12,104 nt of DNA from Oscillospiraceae bacterium (GCA_031271475.1 JAISVP010000015.1:1-12104), one strand, 5' to 3'; positions 1 through 7,869 are shown, numbered from the stretch's first letter. Notes: generated from the sequence alone by a model not told the origin. Translations and numbers: made by a program.

Positions 1-283
1 ATTTCAAATATTCTTTGTTTTCGCTGTACAGTGTGACATTCCAATAGTAATAGCTACCATTTCCACTTTCCCTAAACTCAAATGAAACTTTGCCGTCTTT
101 CGGGAGGGTGAACTCGTAAACATTAACTTCATCTTCGGTTTCTAAATTATCAGTTACCGAAAACAGTTCTATATATTCCGCAAAAACTACTGCGGAATTC
201 CCTATGTACAGCGTTCCCGCCAAAGTAAACAGCATTGCCAGCGCGGTCACGGTCGCCGTGAATTTGTTTTTTAAAGTTTTCAT
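1..283 (-). CDS. Secreted protein, N-terminal part (runs off left edge)
   Basis: Only the first 94 codons are present and the frame is open to the window edge. The ATG is preceded by a good ribosome site (AAGGAG, 7 bases upstream). The protein starts with a Sec signal peptide: basic residues (K2, K5, K7), a hydrophobic stretch at about 12-34 and a likely cleavage after VFA at residue 35. The mature part alternates short beta-strand-like runs: VYEFTLPKDGKVSFEF, a Gly/Ser/Tyr turn, then YYYWNVTLYSENKEYL. This resembles bacterial pre-peptidase C-terminal (PPC)-like beta-sandwich domains, where a protein is described as 'relieving' load through VxFxL strands; that assignment is a guess from pattern. 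It lies downstream of nifJ on the same strand, with a hairpin between. No clear promoter of its own was seen in the 103-base gap. Secretion is well supported; function is unknown. Confidence 0.8.
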   Translation of the reverse strand, partial: MKTLKNKFTATVTALAMLFTLAGTLYIGNSAVVFAEYIELFSVTDNLETEDEVNVYEFTLPKDGKVSFEFRESGNGSYYYWNVTLYSENKEYLK

Positions 284-312
284 ACAGTTCTCCTTACATT
301 TAATATGGAAAC

Positions 313-353
313 CGGCGGATGAATTTCTTCATCAAGTGAAAATTCACCCGCCG
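313..353 (-). terminator. Hairpin between nifJ and the secreted-protein gene
   Basis: The arms CGGCGG-A-TGAATTT (313-326) and AAATTCA-C-CCGCCG (340-353) pair over 13 base pairs with one A/C mismatch and a 13-base loop. It sits about 35 bases past the nifJ stop. On the minus strand the stem is followed by GTTTCCATATT, not a real T run, so termination would be partial at best. It could also be an attenuator or a 3' stabiliser. A smaller hairpin (CTTGAA/TTCAAG, 364-379) lies between it and nifJ. Confidence 0.5.
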
Positions 354-386
354 TTCCGTCTGCCTTGAAGTTATTCAAGACCGCTT

Positions 387-3300
387 CTATTTAGTGGTTT
401 TGTTGTTCACACCGGACGTTTTGTTTTCTATACGGTTAACTTCCGGATCCGGTTCTTTTTTTGATACAGGTTCGGGCTGTGCTTTTATTTCCGCCGGCTT
501 TACCTCTGCGGTTTTAACTGCGGAAGTCACTGCCGGAATCTCTTTATTTGCCAGTCCTGCAAGATACTTATAGCGTTCTTTGGCGTGCTGTGCCGCAATA
601 TCGAACAGCATTTCCGCTCTTTCCGGATTCTGCTGAATTAAAGACATATAGCGTACTTCACCTTTTAAGAAGTCCTTATATCCGTCCGTATTCGGCTGTT
701 TTGAATCAAGAACAAACGGGTTCTTACCCTCGGCTTTCAATTCCGGGTTATATCTGAACAAATGCCAGTAACCCGCTTCAACGGCGCGTTTTTCTTCGGC
801 TTTTGAGTTTGCCATGCCAACCTTAATACCGTGGTTGATACACGGAGCATATGCAATAATCAGGGACGGCCCGTTATATGCTTCCGCCTCGTTCATTGCC
901 TTAATGCATTGATTCATATCCGCACCCATTGAAATACTTGCAACATAGACATTGCCGTAACTCATTGCAATGCTTGCAAGGTCTTTTTTTGCGGATTCCT
1001 TACCTGCCGCCGCAAACTGTGCGATTGCACCTGTAGGTGTTGATTTTGAGGACTGACCGCCTGTATTAGAGTAAACTTCCGTATCAAATACAAGGATATT
1101 CACATCCTCGCCGGATGCGATCACATGGTCAAGTCCGCCGAAACCAATATCATATGCCCAGCCGTCGCCTCCGAATACCCAAACAGATTTCTTATTGAGG
1201 TAATCTTTATTTTTAAGGATTACATTCTTATTCTCGCAATTGCAGTCGCAAGCTTCAATCTCCGCAATAAGCGCGGCAGTGGCAACGGCATTCTCCGCGC
1301 CTGAATTAACGGTTTCAAAATAATCCTTTATTGCTTTTTTTACTTTCGGATTCTTTGAGTCTTTTTCCATAAAAGCAAGCTTTTCCATAAGTCTTGCCCT
1401 TACCGTTTTTTGCGCCAAATAAATTCCGTATCCGAATTCAGCATTGTCCTCAAACAGCGAGTTCGCCCATGCGGGCCCTTTGCCTTCTTTATTGACGGTA
1501 TAAGGTGTTGACGGAGCTGAACCGCCCCAGATTGAGGAACATCCGGTTGCGTTAGCGATATACATTCTGTCACCGAACAGCTGCGTTGCCAATTTAGCAT
1601 AAGGCGTTTCGCCGCATCCCGCACACGCACCCGAGAATTCAAGCAGCGGCTGTTTGTACTGTGAACCTTTTATCGTAGACGGCTTAAACTTCTCAATTAC
1701 TTCTTTATTTTCAGGCAGGCTGACACAGTAGCTGAAAATTTTCTGTTTTGCCGCCTGTGAATCAAGAGACTTCATAACGAGTGCTTTTTCGCCCTTTTTA
1801 CCGGGACAAACATTAACGCACAGTCCGCAGCCCGTACAGTCAAGGCTTGAAATACCCATCGTCATACTGTAACCGGGCATACCCGTCATTGGCACAGCAG
1901 TCTTCTTAACATATACCGGCGCTTTTTCCTCTTCTTCTTTACTTAATGCAAACGGACGGATAACAGCGTGAGGACATACATACGAACAGAAATTGCACTG
2001 TATGCAATTATCGCTCACCCAACACGGAACATCAACGGCAATACCGCGTTTTTCATATGCCGCTGAACCTTGCGGGAACGTGCCGTCCGGCATACCGGCA
2101 AATGCGGAAACAGGCAGACTGTCACCCTTTTGAGCATTGCACGGGATTTGAACAGTGTTCACAAAATCAGTCAATGCCTGATTGGAACTCTTAATATTTT
2201 GCAGACCCATAGGGGTATCTTCCGCTTTCTTCCAGCCGGAAGGGATTTTTACTTTTACAAAACTCTCACAGCCCGCATCAATCGCGTCATGATTCATCTT
2301 AACGATTTTTTCGCCTTTTTTGGAGTAAGAAGCCGTTGCCGCATCTTTCATATACTTCACAGCGTCCGCAATCGGAATTATGCCCGACAGTTTAAAGAAT
2401 GCAGATTGCAGAATTGTGTTAATTCTGTTGCCAAGTCCGATTTCCTTACCGAGTTTAACGCCGTCAATCGTATAGAACTTGATTTTATTCATTGCGATAT
2501 AGCGTTTTACCTGACCGGGAAGATTGTCCTCAAGCTCTTTTGCATCCCATGACGTATTCAAAAGGAATGTACCTCCGGGCTTGATTTCGTTTACAATATC
2601 ATATTTATCCATATAGGACTGATTATGACACGCAACAAAATCCGCACGGGTGATAAGATAGGTGGATTTAATCGGATTCTTTCCGAAACGCAAATGGGAA
2701 ACAGTAACACCGCCTGATTTTTTTGAGTCATAAGCAAAGTATGCCTGCACATTAAGCCCGGTATGATCCCCAATAATCTTGATGGAGTTTTTATTTGCAC
2801 CGACAGTACCGTCCGAACCGATTCCCCAGAATTTGCAGGATGTTGTACCTTCCGGATCGGTTGCATAATCAAGGTTAACAGGCAGTGATAAATGAGTTAA
2901 GTCGTCATGAATACTTACTGTGAAACGTGCTCTTGCATCGGGCTTAAAGTCCGCATTGGCAAAAATAGCCGCAATATGGGCAGGATTTGTATCTTTAGAT
3001 CCTAAGCCGTAACGTCCGCCGAATACTGTAACATCATGGAAGTGAGAATTTTTTAATGCTGCAACAACATCAAGGTAGAGCGGTTCTCCGAGCGCACCGG
3101 GTTCTTTAGTGCGGTCCAGCACAGAAATCTGCTTAACTGTTGACGGCATTACTTCGATAAGTTTATCCGCACGGAAAGGTCTGTAAAGGCGGACTTTTAT
3201 AACTCCGTATCTGCCTCCCTCGGCATTAAGCGCATCAACTGTTTCCTCAATGGTATCGTTAACCGAACCCATAGCTATAATGATGTGTTCGGCATTTGGT

Positions 3301-4106
3301 GCGCCGTAGTAGTTAAAGAGTTTGTAGTCCGAACCGGTCAGTTCGTTAACTTTGTTCATATATTCTTCTACAATATCCGGGAGTGCGTCATAATAAGGGT
3401 TGCACGCCTCTCTTGCCTGGAAGAAAATATCAGGATTCTGCGCCGTACCTTTCAATACAGGATGTTCCGGATTTAATGCTCTTTCGCGGAACGCGTCAAT
3501 TGCGTCCATATCCACAAGATCTTTGAGTGTTTCTGTATCCCAGGTATAAATTTTCTGAACTTCATGTGAAGTGCGGAAACCGTCAAAGAAATGCAGAAAC
3601 GGAACACGACCCTTGATGGAAGCAAGGTGAGCGACAGCGCCTAAGTCCATAACTTCCTGCGGGTTAGTTGCACAAAGCATCGCATAGCCTGTCTGACGGC
3701 ATGCGTATACATCGGAATGGTCTCCGAATATGTTCAGTGCGTGTGATGATACACATCTTGCGGAAACATGAATAACTGACGGTAACAATTCACCGGCAAT
3801 TTTATACATATTCGGTATCATCAGCAATAAGCCCTGTGACGCGGTATAGGTTGTGGTAAGTGCGCCCGCCGACAAAGAACCGTGAACGGCGCCGGCAGCA
3901 CCTGCCTCGGACTGCATCTCTACAACGCTGACAGGACGCTCAAAGATATTTTTCTGTCCCTTGCTTGACCATATGTCAGTAACTTCCGCCATTACTGACG
4001 AGGGAGTAATTGGGTATATAGCCGCCACCTCGGTAAACGGATATGACGCCCATGCGGCGGCATTATTGCCGTCCATTGTTTTTTGTACTCTTGTGATTTT
4101 TTCCAT
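387..4106 (-). CDS. nifJ: Pyruvate:ferredoxin (flavodoxin) oxidoreductase, single chain
   Basis: Oxidises pyruvate with CoA to acetyl-CoA and CO2 and passes electrons to ferredoxin or flavodoxin in the cytoplasm of anaerobes. The 1239-residue chain has the usual order. The N-terminal thiamine-pyrimidine domain has YPITPSS at 31-37. The CoA/transketolase-C-like region covers about 260-400 and the gamma domain about 425-610. Two ferredoxin clusters follow, C701/C704/C707/C711 and C757/C760/C763/C767. The proximal-cluster ligands are C828, C831, C856 and C1089. The thiamine diphosphate motif runs from GDGW (980-983) to N1014 in SNTGG. All key residues are present. The ATG has an AGGAGG site 5 bases upstream and a strong promoter further up. 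Residues after about 1187 form a Lys/Glu/Pro/Ala-rich, probably disordered tail that typical clostridial enzymes of about 1170-1190 residues lack. The gene appears to be transcribed alone, with possible read-through into the next gene. Confidence 0.98.
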   Translation of the reverse strand: MEKITRVQKTMDGNNAAAWASYPFTEVAAIYPITPSSVMAEVTDIWSSKGQKNIFERPVSVVEMQSEAGAAGAVHGSLSAGALTTTYTASQGLLLMIPNMYKIAGELLPSVIHVSARCVSSHALNIFGDHSDVYACRQTGYAMLCATNPQEVMDLGAVAHLASIKGRVPFLHFFDGFRTSHEVQKIYTWDTETLKDLVDMDAIDAFRERALNPEHPVLKGTAQNPDIFFQAREACNPYYDALPDIVEEYMNKVNELTGSDYKLFNYYGAPNAEHIIIAMGSVNDTIEETVDALNAEGGRYGVIKVRLYRPFRADKLIEVMPSTVKQISVLDRTKEPGALGEPLYLDVVAALKNSHFHDVTVFGGRYGLGSKDTNPAHIAAIFANADFKPDARARFTVSIHDDLTHLSLPVNLDYATDPEGTTSCKFWGIGSDGTVGANKNSIKIIGDHTGLNVQAYFAYDSKKSGGVTVSHLRFGKNPIKSTYLITRADFVACHNQSYMDKYDIVNEIKPGGTFLLNTSWDAKELEDNLPGQVKRYIAMNKIKFYTIDGVKLGKEIGLGNRINTILQSAFFKLSGIIPIADAVKYMKDAATASYSKKGEKIVKMNHDAIDAGCESFVKVKIPSGWKKAEDTPMGLQNIKSSNQALTDFVNTVQIPCNAQKGDSLPVSAFAGMPDGTFPQGSAAYEKRGIAVDVPCWVSDNCIQCNFCSYVCPHAVIRPFALSKEEEEKAPVYVKKTAVPMTGMPGYSMTMGISSLDCTGCGLCVNVCPGKKGEKALVMKSLDSQAAKQKIFSYCVSLPENKEVIEKFKPSTIKGSQYKQPLLEFSGACAGCGETPYAKLATQLFGDRMYIANATGCSSIWGGSAPSTPYTVNKEGKGPAWANSLFEDNAEFGYGIYLAQKTVRARLMEKLAFMEKDSKNPKVKKAIKDYFETVNSGAENAVATAALIAEIEACDCNCENKNVILKNKDYLNKKSVWVFGGDGWAYDIGFGGLDHVIASGEDVNILVFDTEVYSNTGGQSSKSTPTGAIAQFAAAGKESAKKDLASIAMSYGNVYVASISMGADMNQCIKAMNEAEAYNGPSLIIAYAPCINHGIKVGMANSKAEEKRAVEAGYWHLFRYNPELKAEGKNPFVLDSKQPNTDGYKDFLKGEVRYMSLIQQNPERAEMLFDIAAQHAKERYKYLAGLANKEIPAVTSAVKTAEVKPAEIKAQPEPVSKKEPDPEVNRIENKTSGVNNKTTK

Positions 4107-4157
4107 TTTTTCCTCCTAAAATTTTTCTCATTTTTTACGTTAGGGAAACCCGTCTAC

Positions 4158-4186
4158 ATTCTAACATAATATTTCCCAAAAGTCAA
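4158..4186 (-). promoter_or_regulatory. Sigma-70-type promoter of nifJ
   Basis: On the minus strand, TTGACT and TAGAAT are separated by exactly 17 bases, and a TG one base before the -10 makes it an extended -10. Predicted transcription start is near 4151, giving a leader of about 45 bases that contains the AGGAGG ribosome site. No operator was recognised. Confidence 0.85.
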
Positions 4187-4277
4187 CAGTTTTTATTTGT
4201 TTTCGGGCAAGACCTGTATTTTTACCAAGAATATTTTGTATTTAACAGCGTCAAACATCGCATTTTATTATTAATCC

Positions 4278-4327
4278 GCAAATAAACTTCCGCACTTCGC
4301 AGCAAAGCCGCCCGTGAGTTTATTTGC
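4278..4327. repeat. Long inverted repeat between nifU and nifJ
   Basis: GCAAATAAACT (4278-4288) and AGTTTATTTGC (4317-4327) are perfect 11-base complements around a 28-base GC-rich centre. Neither strand has a T run after the stem, so it is not a standard terminator. A second, wider inverted pair, TTCGGGCAA (4202-4210) and TTGCCCGAA (4324-4332), overlaps it and would form an alternative, competing pairing. Confidence 0.6.
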
Positions 4328-4337
4328 CCGAATCACA

Positions 4338-4375
4338 CTGTTTCCCGTCAGGCGTGCTCCTGACAGCCGAAACAG
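4338..4375 (-). repeat. Two-step hairpin downstream of nifU
   Basis: The inner stem is GTCAGG/CCTGAC (4347-4352 with 4359-4364) around a 6-base loop. The outer stem is CTGTTTC/GAAACAG (4338-4344 with 4369-4375), separated from the inner one by a small internal loop (CC / AGCC). It starts about 32 bases after the nifU stop, so it probably lies in the 3' untranslated end of the rnhA-nifS-nifU transcript. There is no T run, so it may stabilise or process the 3' end or act as a weak terminator. Confidence 0.55.
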
Positions 4376-4407
4376 ACAGCGAATATTTAAAACGCTTTAT
4401 ACACTGA

Positions 4408-4776
4408 TTAACGCGCTCTTTCATAATAGTCTGAAATAGCGGCTTTAATAGCCTGTTCGGCAAGCACTGAGCAGTGAAGTTTTTCTCCGGGCAGTCCCTC
4501 AAGCGCCTCAACTACCGCCTTGTTTGTCAGTTTTAGCGCCTCGTCTATAGTCTTGCCCATTACGAGTTCCGTAGCCATTGATGATGTAGCTATTGCCGCG
4601 CCGCATCCGAATGTTTTAAACCTCACATCTGTTATAATTCCGTTTTCCACTTTGATATACATTTTCATTATATCACCGCACTTTGCATTCCCTACTTCTC
4701 CGATTCCGTCAGCGTTCACAATTTCTCCTACATTCCTCGGATTTGCAAAATGCTCCATAACTTTTTCACTGTACAT
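4408..4776 (-). CDS. nifU: Fe-S cluster assembly scaffold, NifU/IscU type
   Basis: Scaffold on which a [2Fe-2S] or [4Fe-4S] cluster is built from sulfur delivered by the cysteine desulfurase, then handed to apo-proteins. At 122 residues it is the single-domain U-type scaffold; it lacks the ferredoxin-like and C-terminal Nfu domains of full nitrogen-fixation NifU. The three conserved cluster ligands are present: C33 in AKCGD with D35, C58 in FGCGAAIA, and C102 in LHCSVLAE. The N-terminus YSEKVMEHFANPRNVG is the classic opening of this family. It begins 13 bases after the nifS stop, and its AAAGGAG ribosome site touches that stop codon, so the two are co-transcribed and probably co-translated. 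The LPGEKLHCS spacing fits the NIF/clostridial subgroup. No nitrogenase gene is nearby, so the role is presumably general Fe-S supply. Confidence 0.96.
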   Translation of the reverse strand: MYSEKVMEHFANPRNVGEIVNADGIGEVGNAKCGDIMKMYIKVENGIITDVRFKTFGCGAAIATSSMATELVMGKTIDEALKLTNKAVVEALEGLPGEKLHCSVLAEQAIKAAISDYYERAR

Positions 4777-4789
4777 ATTTCCGCTCCTT

Positions 4790-5959
4790 TTAATTTTTCC
4801 ATACCGGCGACATATTCCGGAGTTTGCCGACCACCTGCGGCACTGTTTCTATGATATAATCTATATCTTCATTCGTTGTTTCATCCCCGATTGTAATCCG
4901 CAAAGAACCGTGCGCTACTTCATGAGGCAAACCTATGGCAAGCAAAACATGTGACGGATCCAGTGAACTTGATGTGCAAGCCGAGCCGGACGAAACAGCA
5001 ATACCTTTTAAATCCATTGCCAGTATAATTCCTTCACCTTCTATACTGCCGAAACTTATATTTACATTCCCGCAAATCCGATGAGATGCAGAGCCGTTAA
5101 GTCTTGTTTCCGGAATTTTCAGCAGTTCGGAAATAAGCCTGTCCCTCATTTTCTCTAACCTTGCCGTTCTTTCCGGAATACCGGAAGCAGCGTCTTCAAT
5201 AGCAGTTCCAAGTCCTACTATACCGGGAACATTTTCTGTTCCGGCACGTTTGCCTGACTCCTGTGCTCCCCCCGTTATAAGAGAAGGTAATACTATACCT
5301 TTACGGACATACAGTGCGCCCACACCTTTGGGCCCGTGAATTTTGTGTCCTGACAGTGACAGCAGATCAATATTGAATACGTTAACATCTATGGGAAGAT
5401 TCCCAACAGCCTGTACTGCATCCGTGTGGAATATCACACCTTTTTCACGGCAGATCTCTCCGATTTGTTTTATAGGCTGCACCGTTCCGATTTCGTTATT
5501 GACAAACATAACCGTACACAATGCCGTACTGTCACGAAATGCTTTTTTCAGTTCGTCAAGTTTAATAATTCCTTCTTCATCTACCGGAACATAAGTGACT
5601 TCAAAACCTTTTTTTTCAAGTTCCGCGCAGGTATTCAAAACAGCATGATGCTCAAATACAGACGTTATTATATGCTTCTTATTTTCTTGCAAAAAAGCGG
5701 ACATAACACCGCGTATTGCCCAGTTGTCAGCCTCTGTACCGCCGCTTGTGAAAAATATTTCCTCCGGTGTGCAGCCCAAAGCCGCGGATGTTTTGATTCT
5801 TGCGTTTTCGACTGCCGCACTGGCATATTTGCCCTGTCCGTATAATTTATTCGACGGATTTCCGTAATGCTCCGTAAAATACGGCATCATTGCTTTAAGA
5901 ACATTTCCGCTCACAGACGTAGTAGCGGCATTATCGGCATATACAATTCTTTGATTCAT
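4790..5959 (-). CDS. nifS: Cysteine desulfurase, NifS/IscS type
   Basis: PLP enzyme that converts L-cysteine to alanine and leaves a persulfide on its own cysteine for transfer to the scaffold encoded next. The 389 residues match the family length. PLP-site residues are visible: H104 in FEHHAVL, N155 in NNEIGT, D180 and Q183 in HTDAVQAVG, and the Schiff-base lysine K206 in [10 protein letters not shown]. The catalytic C328 lies in the loop [11 protein letters not shown], and [12 protein letters not shown] at 240-251 is typical. The opening [13 protein letters not shown] is a standard N-terminus. The start codon directly follows the rnhA stop with no bases between, and an AAAGGGGG site lies 7 bases upstream inside the end of rnhA, pointing to translational coupling. 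It is the middle gene of rnhA-nifS-nifU. Confidence 0.97.
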   Translation of the reverse strand: MNQRIVYADNAATTSVSGNVLKAMMPYFTEHYGNPSNKLYGQGKYASAAVENARIKTSAALGCTPEEIFFTSGGTEADNWAIRGVMSAFLQENKKHIITSVFEHHAVLNTCAELEKKGFEVTYVPVDEEGIIKLDELKKAFRDSTALCTVMFVNNEIGTVQPIKQIGEICREKGVIFHTDAVQAVGNLPIDVNVFNIDLLSLSGHKIHGPKGVGALYVRKGIVLPSLITGGAQESGKRAGTENVPGIVGLGTAIEDAASGIPERTARLEKMRDRLISELLKIPETRLNGSASHRICGNVNISFGSIEGEGIILAMDLKGIAVSSGSACTSSSLDPSHVLLAIGLPHEVAHGSLRITIGDETTNEDIDYIIETVPQVVGKLRNMSPVWKN

Positions 5960-6424
5960 TTAAGAACCCCCTTTAAACTTTTCACGCTGGCTGACTGCCA
6001 GTGCATCACAGCGTTCGTTTTCTGTGTGTCCGGTATGTCCTCGAATCCAGTTAAACTCCACTGTATGTAATTCCAGCAACGGCAAAAGTTTTTGCCATAA
6101 ATCAGCATTCGGTACAGCTTTATCTCCCGAACCTCCTGAGGAACGGTTCTTTATCCAATTGTTTTTCTGCCACGAATATACCCACTTTTTGCTTACACTG
6201 TCAGAAACGTAACGGCTGTCTGTCGTAAGTTCGACCTTACACGGTTCATTCAATGCCAACAGTCCTTCTATGACTCCGGTAAGTTCCATGCGGTTGTTTG
6301 TTGTAAGCTTCGCTCCGCCTGAGAGTTCTTTCTGTTTGTCTGCATACCTTAAAATTACACCCCAGCCTCCGGGCCCGGGATTCCCGCTGCACGCACCGTC
6401 CGTATATATCTTTACTTCCTTTAT
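5960..6424 (-). CDS. rnhA: Ribonuclease HI with apparent ATA start codon
   Basis: Cleaves the RNA strand of RNA-DNA hybrids (R-loops, primers). Read from ATA at 6422-6424 the protein is 154 residues, close to the 155 of E. coli. It opens with (M)KEVKIYTDGACSGNPGPGG, the family's standard N-terminus. All catalytic residues are present: D9, E47 in NNRMEL, D69 in TTDSRYV, H130 in RGHTGH and D140 in ENERCDALA. The odd point is the start. Between the TGA at 6428-6430 and M46 there is no in-frame ATG, GTG or TTG; the only codon before ATA is GTT. A strong AAAAGGAG site lies 9 bases before the ATA. Starting at M46 would lose D9 and the first strand, giving a dead protein. ATA may be a true weak start, a point mutation of ATG, or a sequence error. 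First gene of rnhA-nifS-nifU. Confidence 0.88.
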   Translation of the reverse strand: MKEVKIYTDGACSGNPGPGGWGVILRYADKQKELSGGAKLTTNNRMELTGVIEGLLALNEPCKVELTTDSRYVSDSVSKKWVYSWQKNNWIKNRSSGGSGDKAVPNADLWQKLLPLLELHTVEFNWIRGHTGHTENERCDALAVSQREKFKGGS

Positions 6425-6433
6425 AACTCAACA

Positions 6434-6441
6434 CTCCTTTT
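6434..6441 (-). promoter_or_regulatory. Ribosome binding site that places the rnhA start at ATA
   Basis: On the minus strand AAAAGGAG is followed by 9 bases (TGTTGAGTT) and then ATA AAG GAA. A GTG and a TTG lie almost inside or only 2 bases past the site, too close, and they read in a different frame that is not RNase H. The spacing therefore favours ATA as the initiation codon of the conserved reading frame. Confidence 0.65.
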
Positions 6442-6461
6442 GATTTTGAACCTCAATTAGT

Positions 6462-6490
6462 ATTATATCTCTTTTTTGGAAAAAAATCAA
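6462..6490 (-). promoter_or_regulatory. Sigma-70-type promoter of rnhA-nifS-nifU
   Basis: On the minus strand TTGATT and a perfect TATAAT are separated by 17 bases. The spacer holds T- and A-tracts, which suggests bent DNA. Predicted start is near 6455, giving a leader of about 30 bases to the rnhA ATA. No IscR-like or other operator was recognised. Confidence 0.85.
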
Positions 6491-6691
6491 GACTTATTTT
6501 ACAAATGCATGAAAACTTACGTGACACAGCCATTTGATTTTTTATAACCGCCAGAGACGGCTCCATGCGGTATACGGTATTGATACCCGCCGGCATACAG
6601 TCAAAACATCGCAAAGGCAAAGAAAAACCCGGCTTAAAAGTCTATTTTGTGAATGAAGACCATACAATGCTAAAGGGAAGGTGGTCGTGCT

Positions 6692-7753
6692 ATGAGAAAA
6701 ATATTGATTTGTTTAATTACTGCCGCAATACTTACTGTATCAGTCAGCGGGGAGATGCCGGAAGATTTCACCGCGTCAGCAAAAGCATGTGTGCTGATAG
6801 AGGCGGCTACGGGAGAAATAATTTATGCTTCAAATGCGGATGTGAAAATGCGTATTGCAAGTACAACAAAGATAATGACGACACTGCTGACAATTGAAAG
6901 CGGGGAACTGGACGAAAGTTTTACTGTTGATCCGGATGCAATCAAAGTAGAGGGGTCGTCAATGGGATTGCAGGAAGGCGACACGGTAACAAAAAGAGCT
7001 CTGTGTTACGGAATGATGCTGCCATCAGGAAACGATGCGGCAAATGCGTCGGCAATAAAAATCAGCGGAAGCTATGAAAAATTTTCCGAACTTATGAACG
7101 ACCGTGCAAAAGCAATAGGAATGACACGAAGTTATTTTGTTACGCCGTCGGGACTTGAGGAAGATCCATCGGATACCGTGAAGTCGGGCGCCAGTGCGTA
7201 TGATATGGCATTGCTTACAAGAGAGGCAATGCGCAATGAAACATTCCGTGAGATATGCTCACAGCAAAGGGCAATGGTGACGTTCGGGAATCCTCCGTAT
7301 GACAGATGGCTTAACAATACAAACAAGCTGTTAAGTATGTGTGACGGCGTAATAGGTGTGAAAACCGGATTTACAGATGAGGCGGGCCGCTGTCTTGTAA
7401 GCGCGTGCAAGCGTGACGGAATAGAACTTATATGCGTTACTTTAAACGCTCCGTCAGACTGGGAAGACCATACGGCAATGTATAAGCGCGGATTTGCTGA
7501 ACTTACCTTATCGGAAATGCCGGTGACGGAAAAATATTTTATAGATGTTGCGGGTGCGGACAGCATCGAACTGTTTCCGATGGATACGGTAAAATACGGC
7601 AAACTGCCAAATTGCAGCGAAGAAATAACTGTAAGACTTATTGCGCCGCCTTTCCTTTATATGCCTGTGGGGAATAACGAATCGGTTGCACAGCTGGAAT
7701 TTTACTATAACGGCCGTTATGTTGACACCATAGAAATGACAGTGGGCAGTTAG
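6692..7753 (+). CDS. dacF: D-alanyl-D-alanine carboxypeptidase, DacF/PBP5 type
   Basis: Removes the last D-Ala from peptidoglycan stem peptides outside the membrane and so limits cross-linking. The 353 residues begin with a Sec signal peptide (basic RK, hydrophobic 4-19). The S11 transpeptidase motifs are intact: S57-T-T-K60 with the acylating serine, S112-G-N114, and K224-T-G226. After about residue 278 comes the small beta-rich PBP5-type C-terminal domain. It ends at TIEMTVGS without the amphipathic membrane-anchoring helix usual in PBP5 relatives, so the enzyme may be released or held only loosely. The ATG follows an AAGGTGG-like ribosome site 7 bases upstream. It diverges from rnhA; I could not find a convincing promoter in the roughly 200 bases before it, which might mean use of another sigma factor, but that is speculation. 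Downstream is the repeat region. Confidence 0.94.
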   Translation: MRKILICLITAAILTVSVSGEMPEDFTASAKACVLIEAATGEIIYASNADVKMRIASTTKIMTTLLTIESGELDESFTVDPDAIKVEGSSMGLQEGDTVTKRALCYGMMLPSGNDAANASAIKISGSYEKFSELMNDRAKAIGMTRSYFVTPSGLEEDPSDTVKSGASAYDMALLTREAMRNETFREICSQQRAMVTFGNPPYDRWLNNTNKLLSMCDGVIGVKTGFTDEAGRCLVSACKRDGIELICVTLNAPSDWEDHTAMYKRGFAELTLSEMPVTEKYFIDVAGADSIELFPMDTVKYGKLPNCSEEITVRLIAPPFLYMPVGNNESVAQLEFYYNGRYVDTIEMTVGS

Positions 7754-7763
7754 AATCCGTTTA

Positions 7764-7869
7764 CAGTAATTTCGATTGATAACAGGCTAAGTCTGTTATC
7801 AATCGACGCAGGCATTTGCGTGCGAGGTCTGGGCAAAGCCGAGACCGTAGCCGTTGGAAACGACTGTAA
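7764..7869 (+). repeat. Multi-hairpin repeat, copy A
   Basis: The unit reads CAG(T/C)AATTTCGAT and then four hairpins. A1 is a perfect 14-bp stem, TCGATTGATAACAG with its complement (7772-7785 / 7793-7806), around GCTAAGT. A2 is a short CGCA/TGCG. A3 is GGTCTgGGC-AAA-GCCgAGACC (7826-7846) with one G/G mismatch. A4 is AGcCGTT-GGA-AACGaCT (7849-7865) with one C/A mismatch. TTACAGT (7761-7767) and ACTGTAA (7863-7869) could close the unit, competing with A4 for three bases. It lies just past the dacF stop. Confidence 0.8.

Noticed and set aside
2070..2552. 160-codon plus-strand frame inside nifJ, and other long antisense frames in nifJ and nifS
   Set aside because: They lie entirely opposite well-conserved coding sequence, with compositions expected from antisense translation and no ribosome site.
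6246..6434. 62-codon frame starting GTG-TTG at the rnhA promoter end
   Set aside because: It overlaps the conserved RNase HI N-terminus in another frame, its start lies inside the ribosome site, and its product (Arg-rich, no motif) resembles nothing. A frameshift linking it to RNase HI is not needed, because the RNase frame is intact back to its standard N-terminus.
6540..6691. Promoter or operator for dacF, including the small palindrome GGTAT-TG-ATACC
   Set aside because: No pair of -35/-10 boxes at 16-18 bases looked convincing, and a 5-base palindrome is expected by chance.
6565..6897. 110-codon plus-strand frame overlapping the start of dacF
   Set aside because: Two thirds overlap dacF in a different frame, the product is Lys/Cys-rich without a motif, and dacF has all family motifs.
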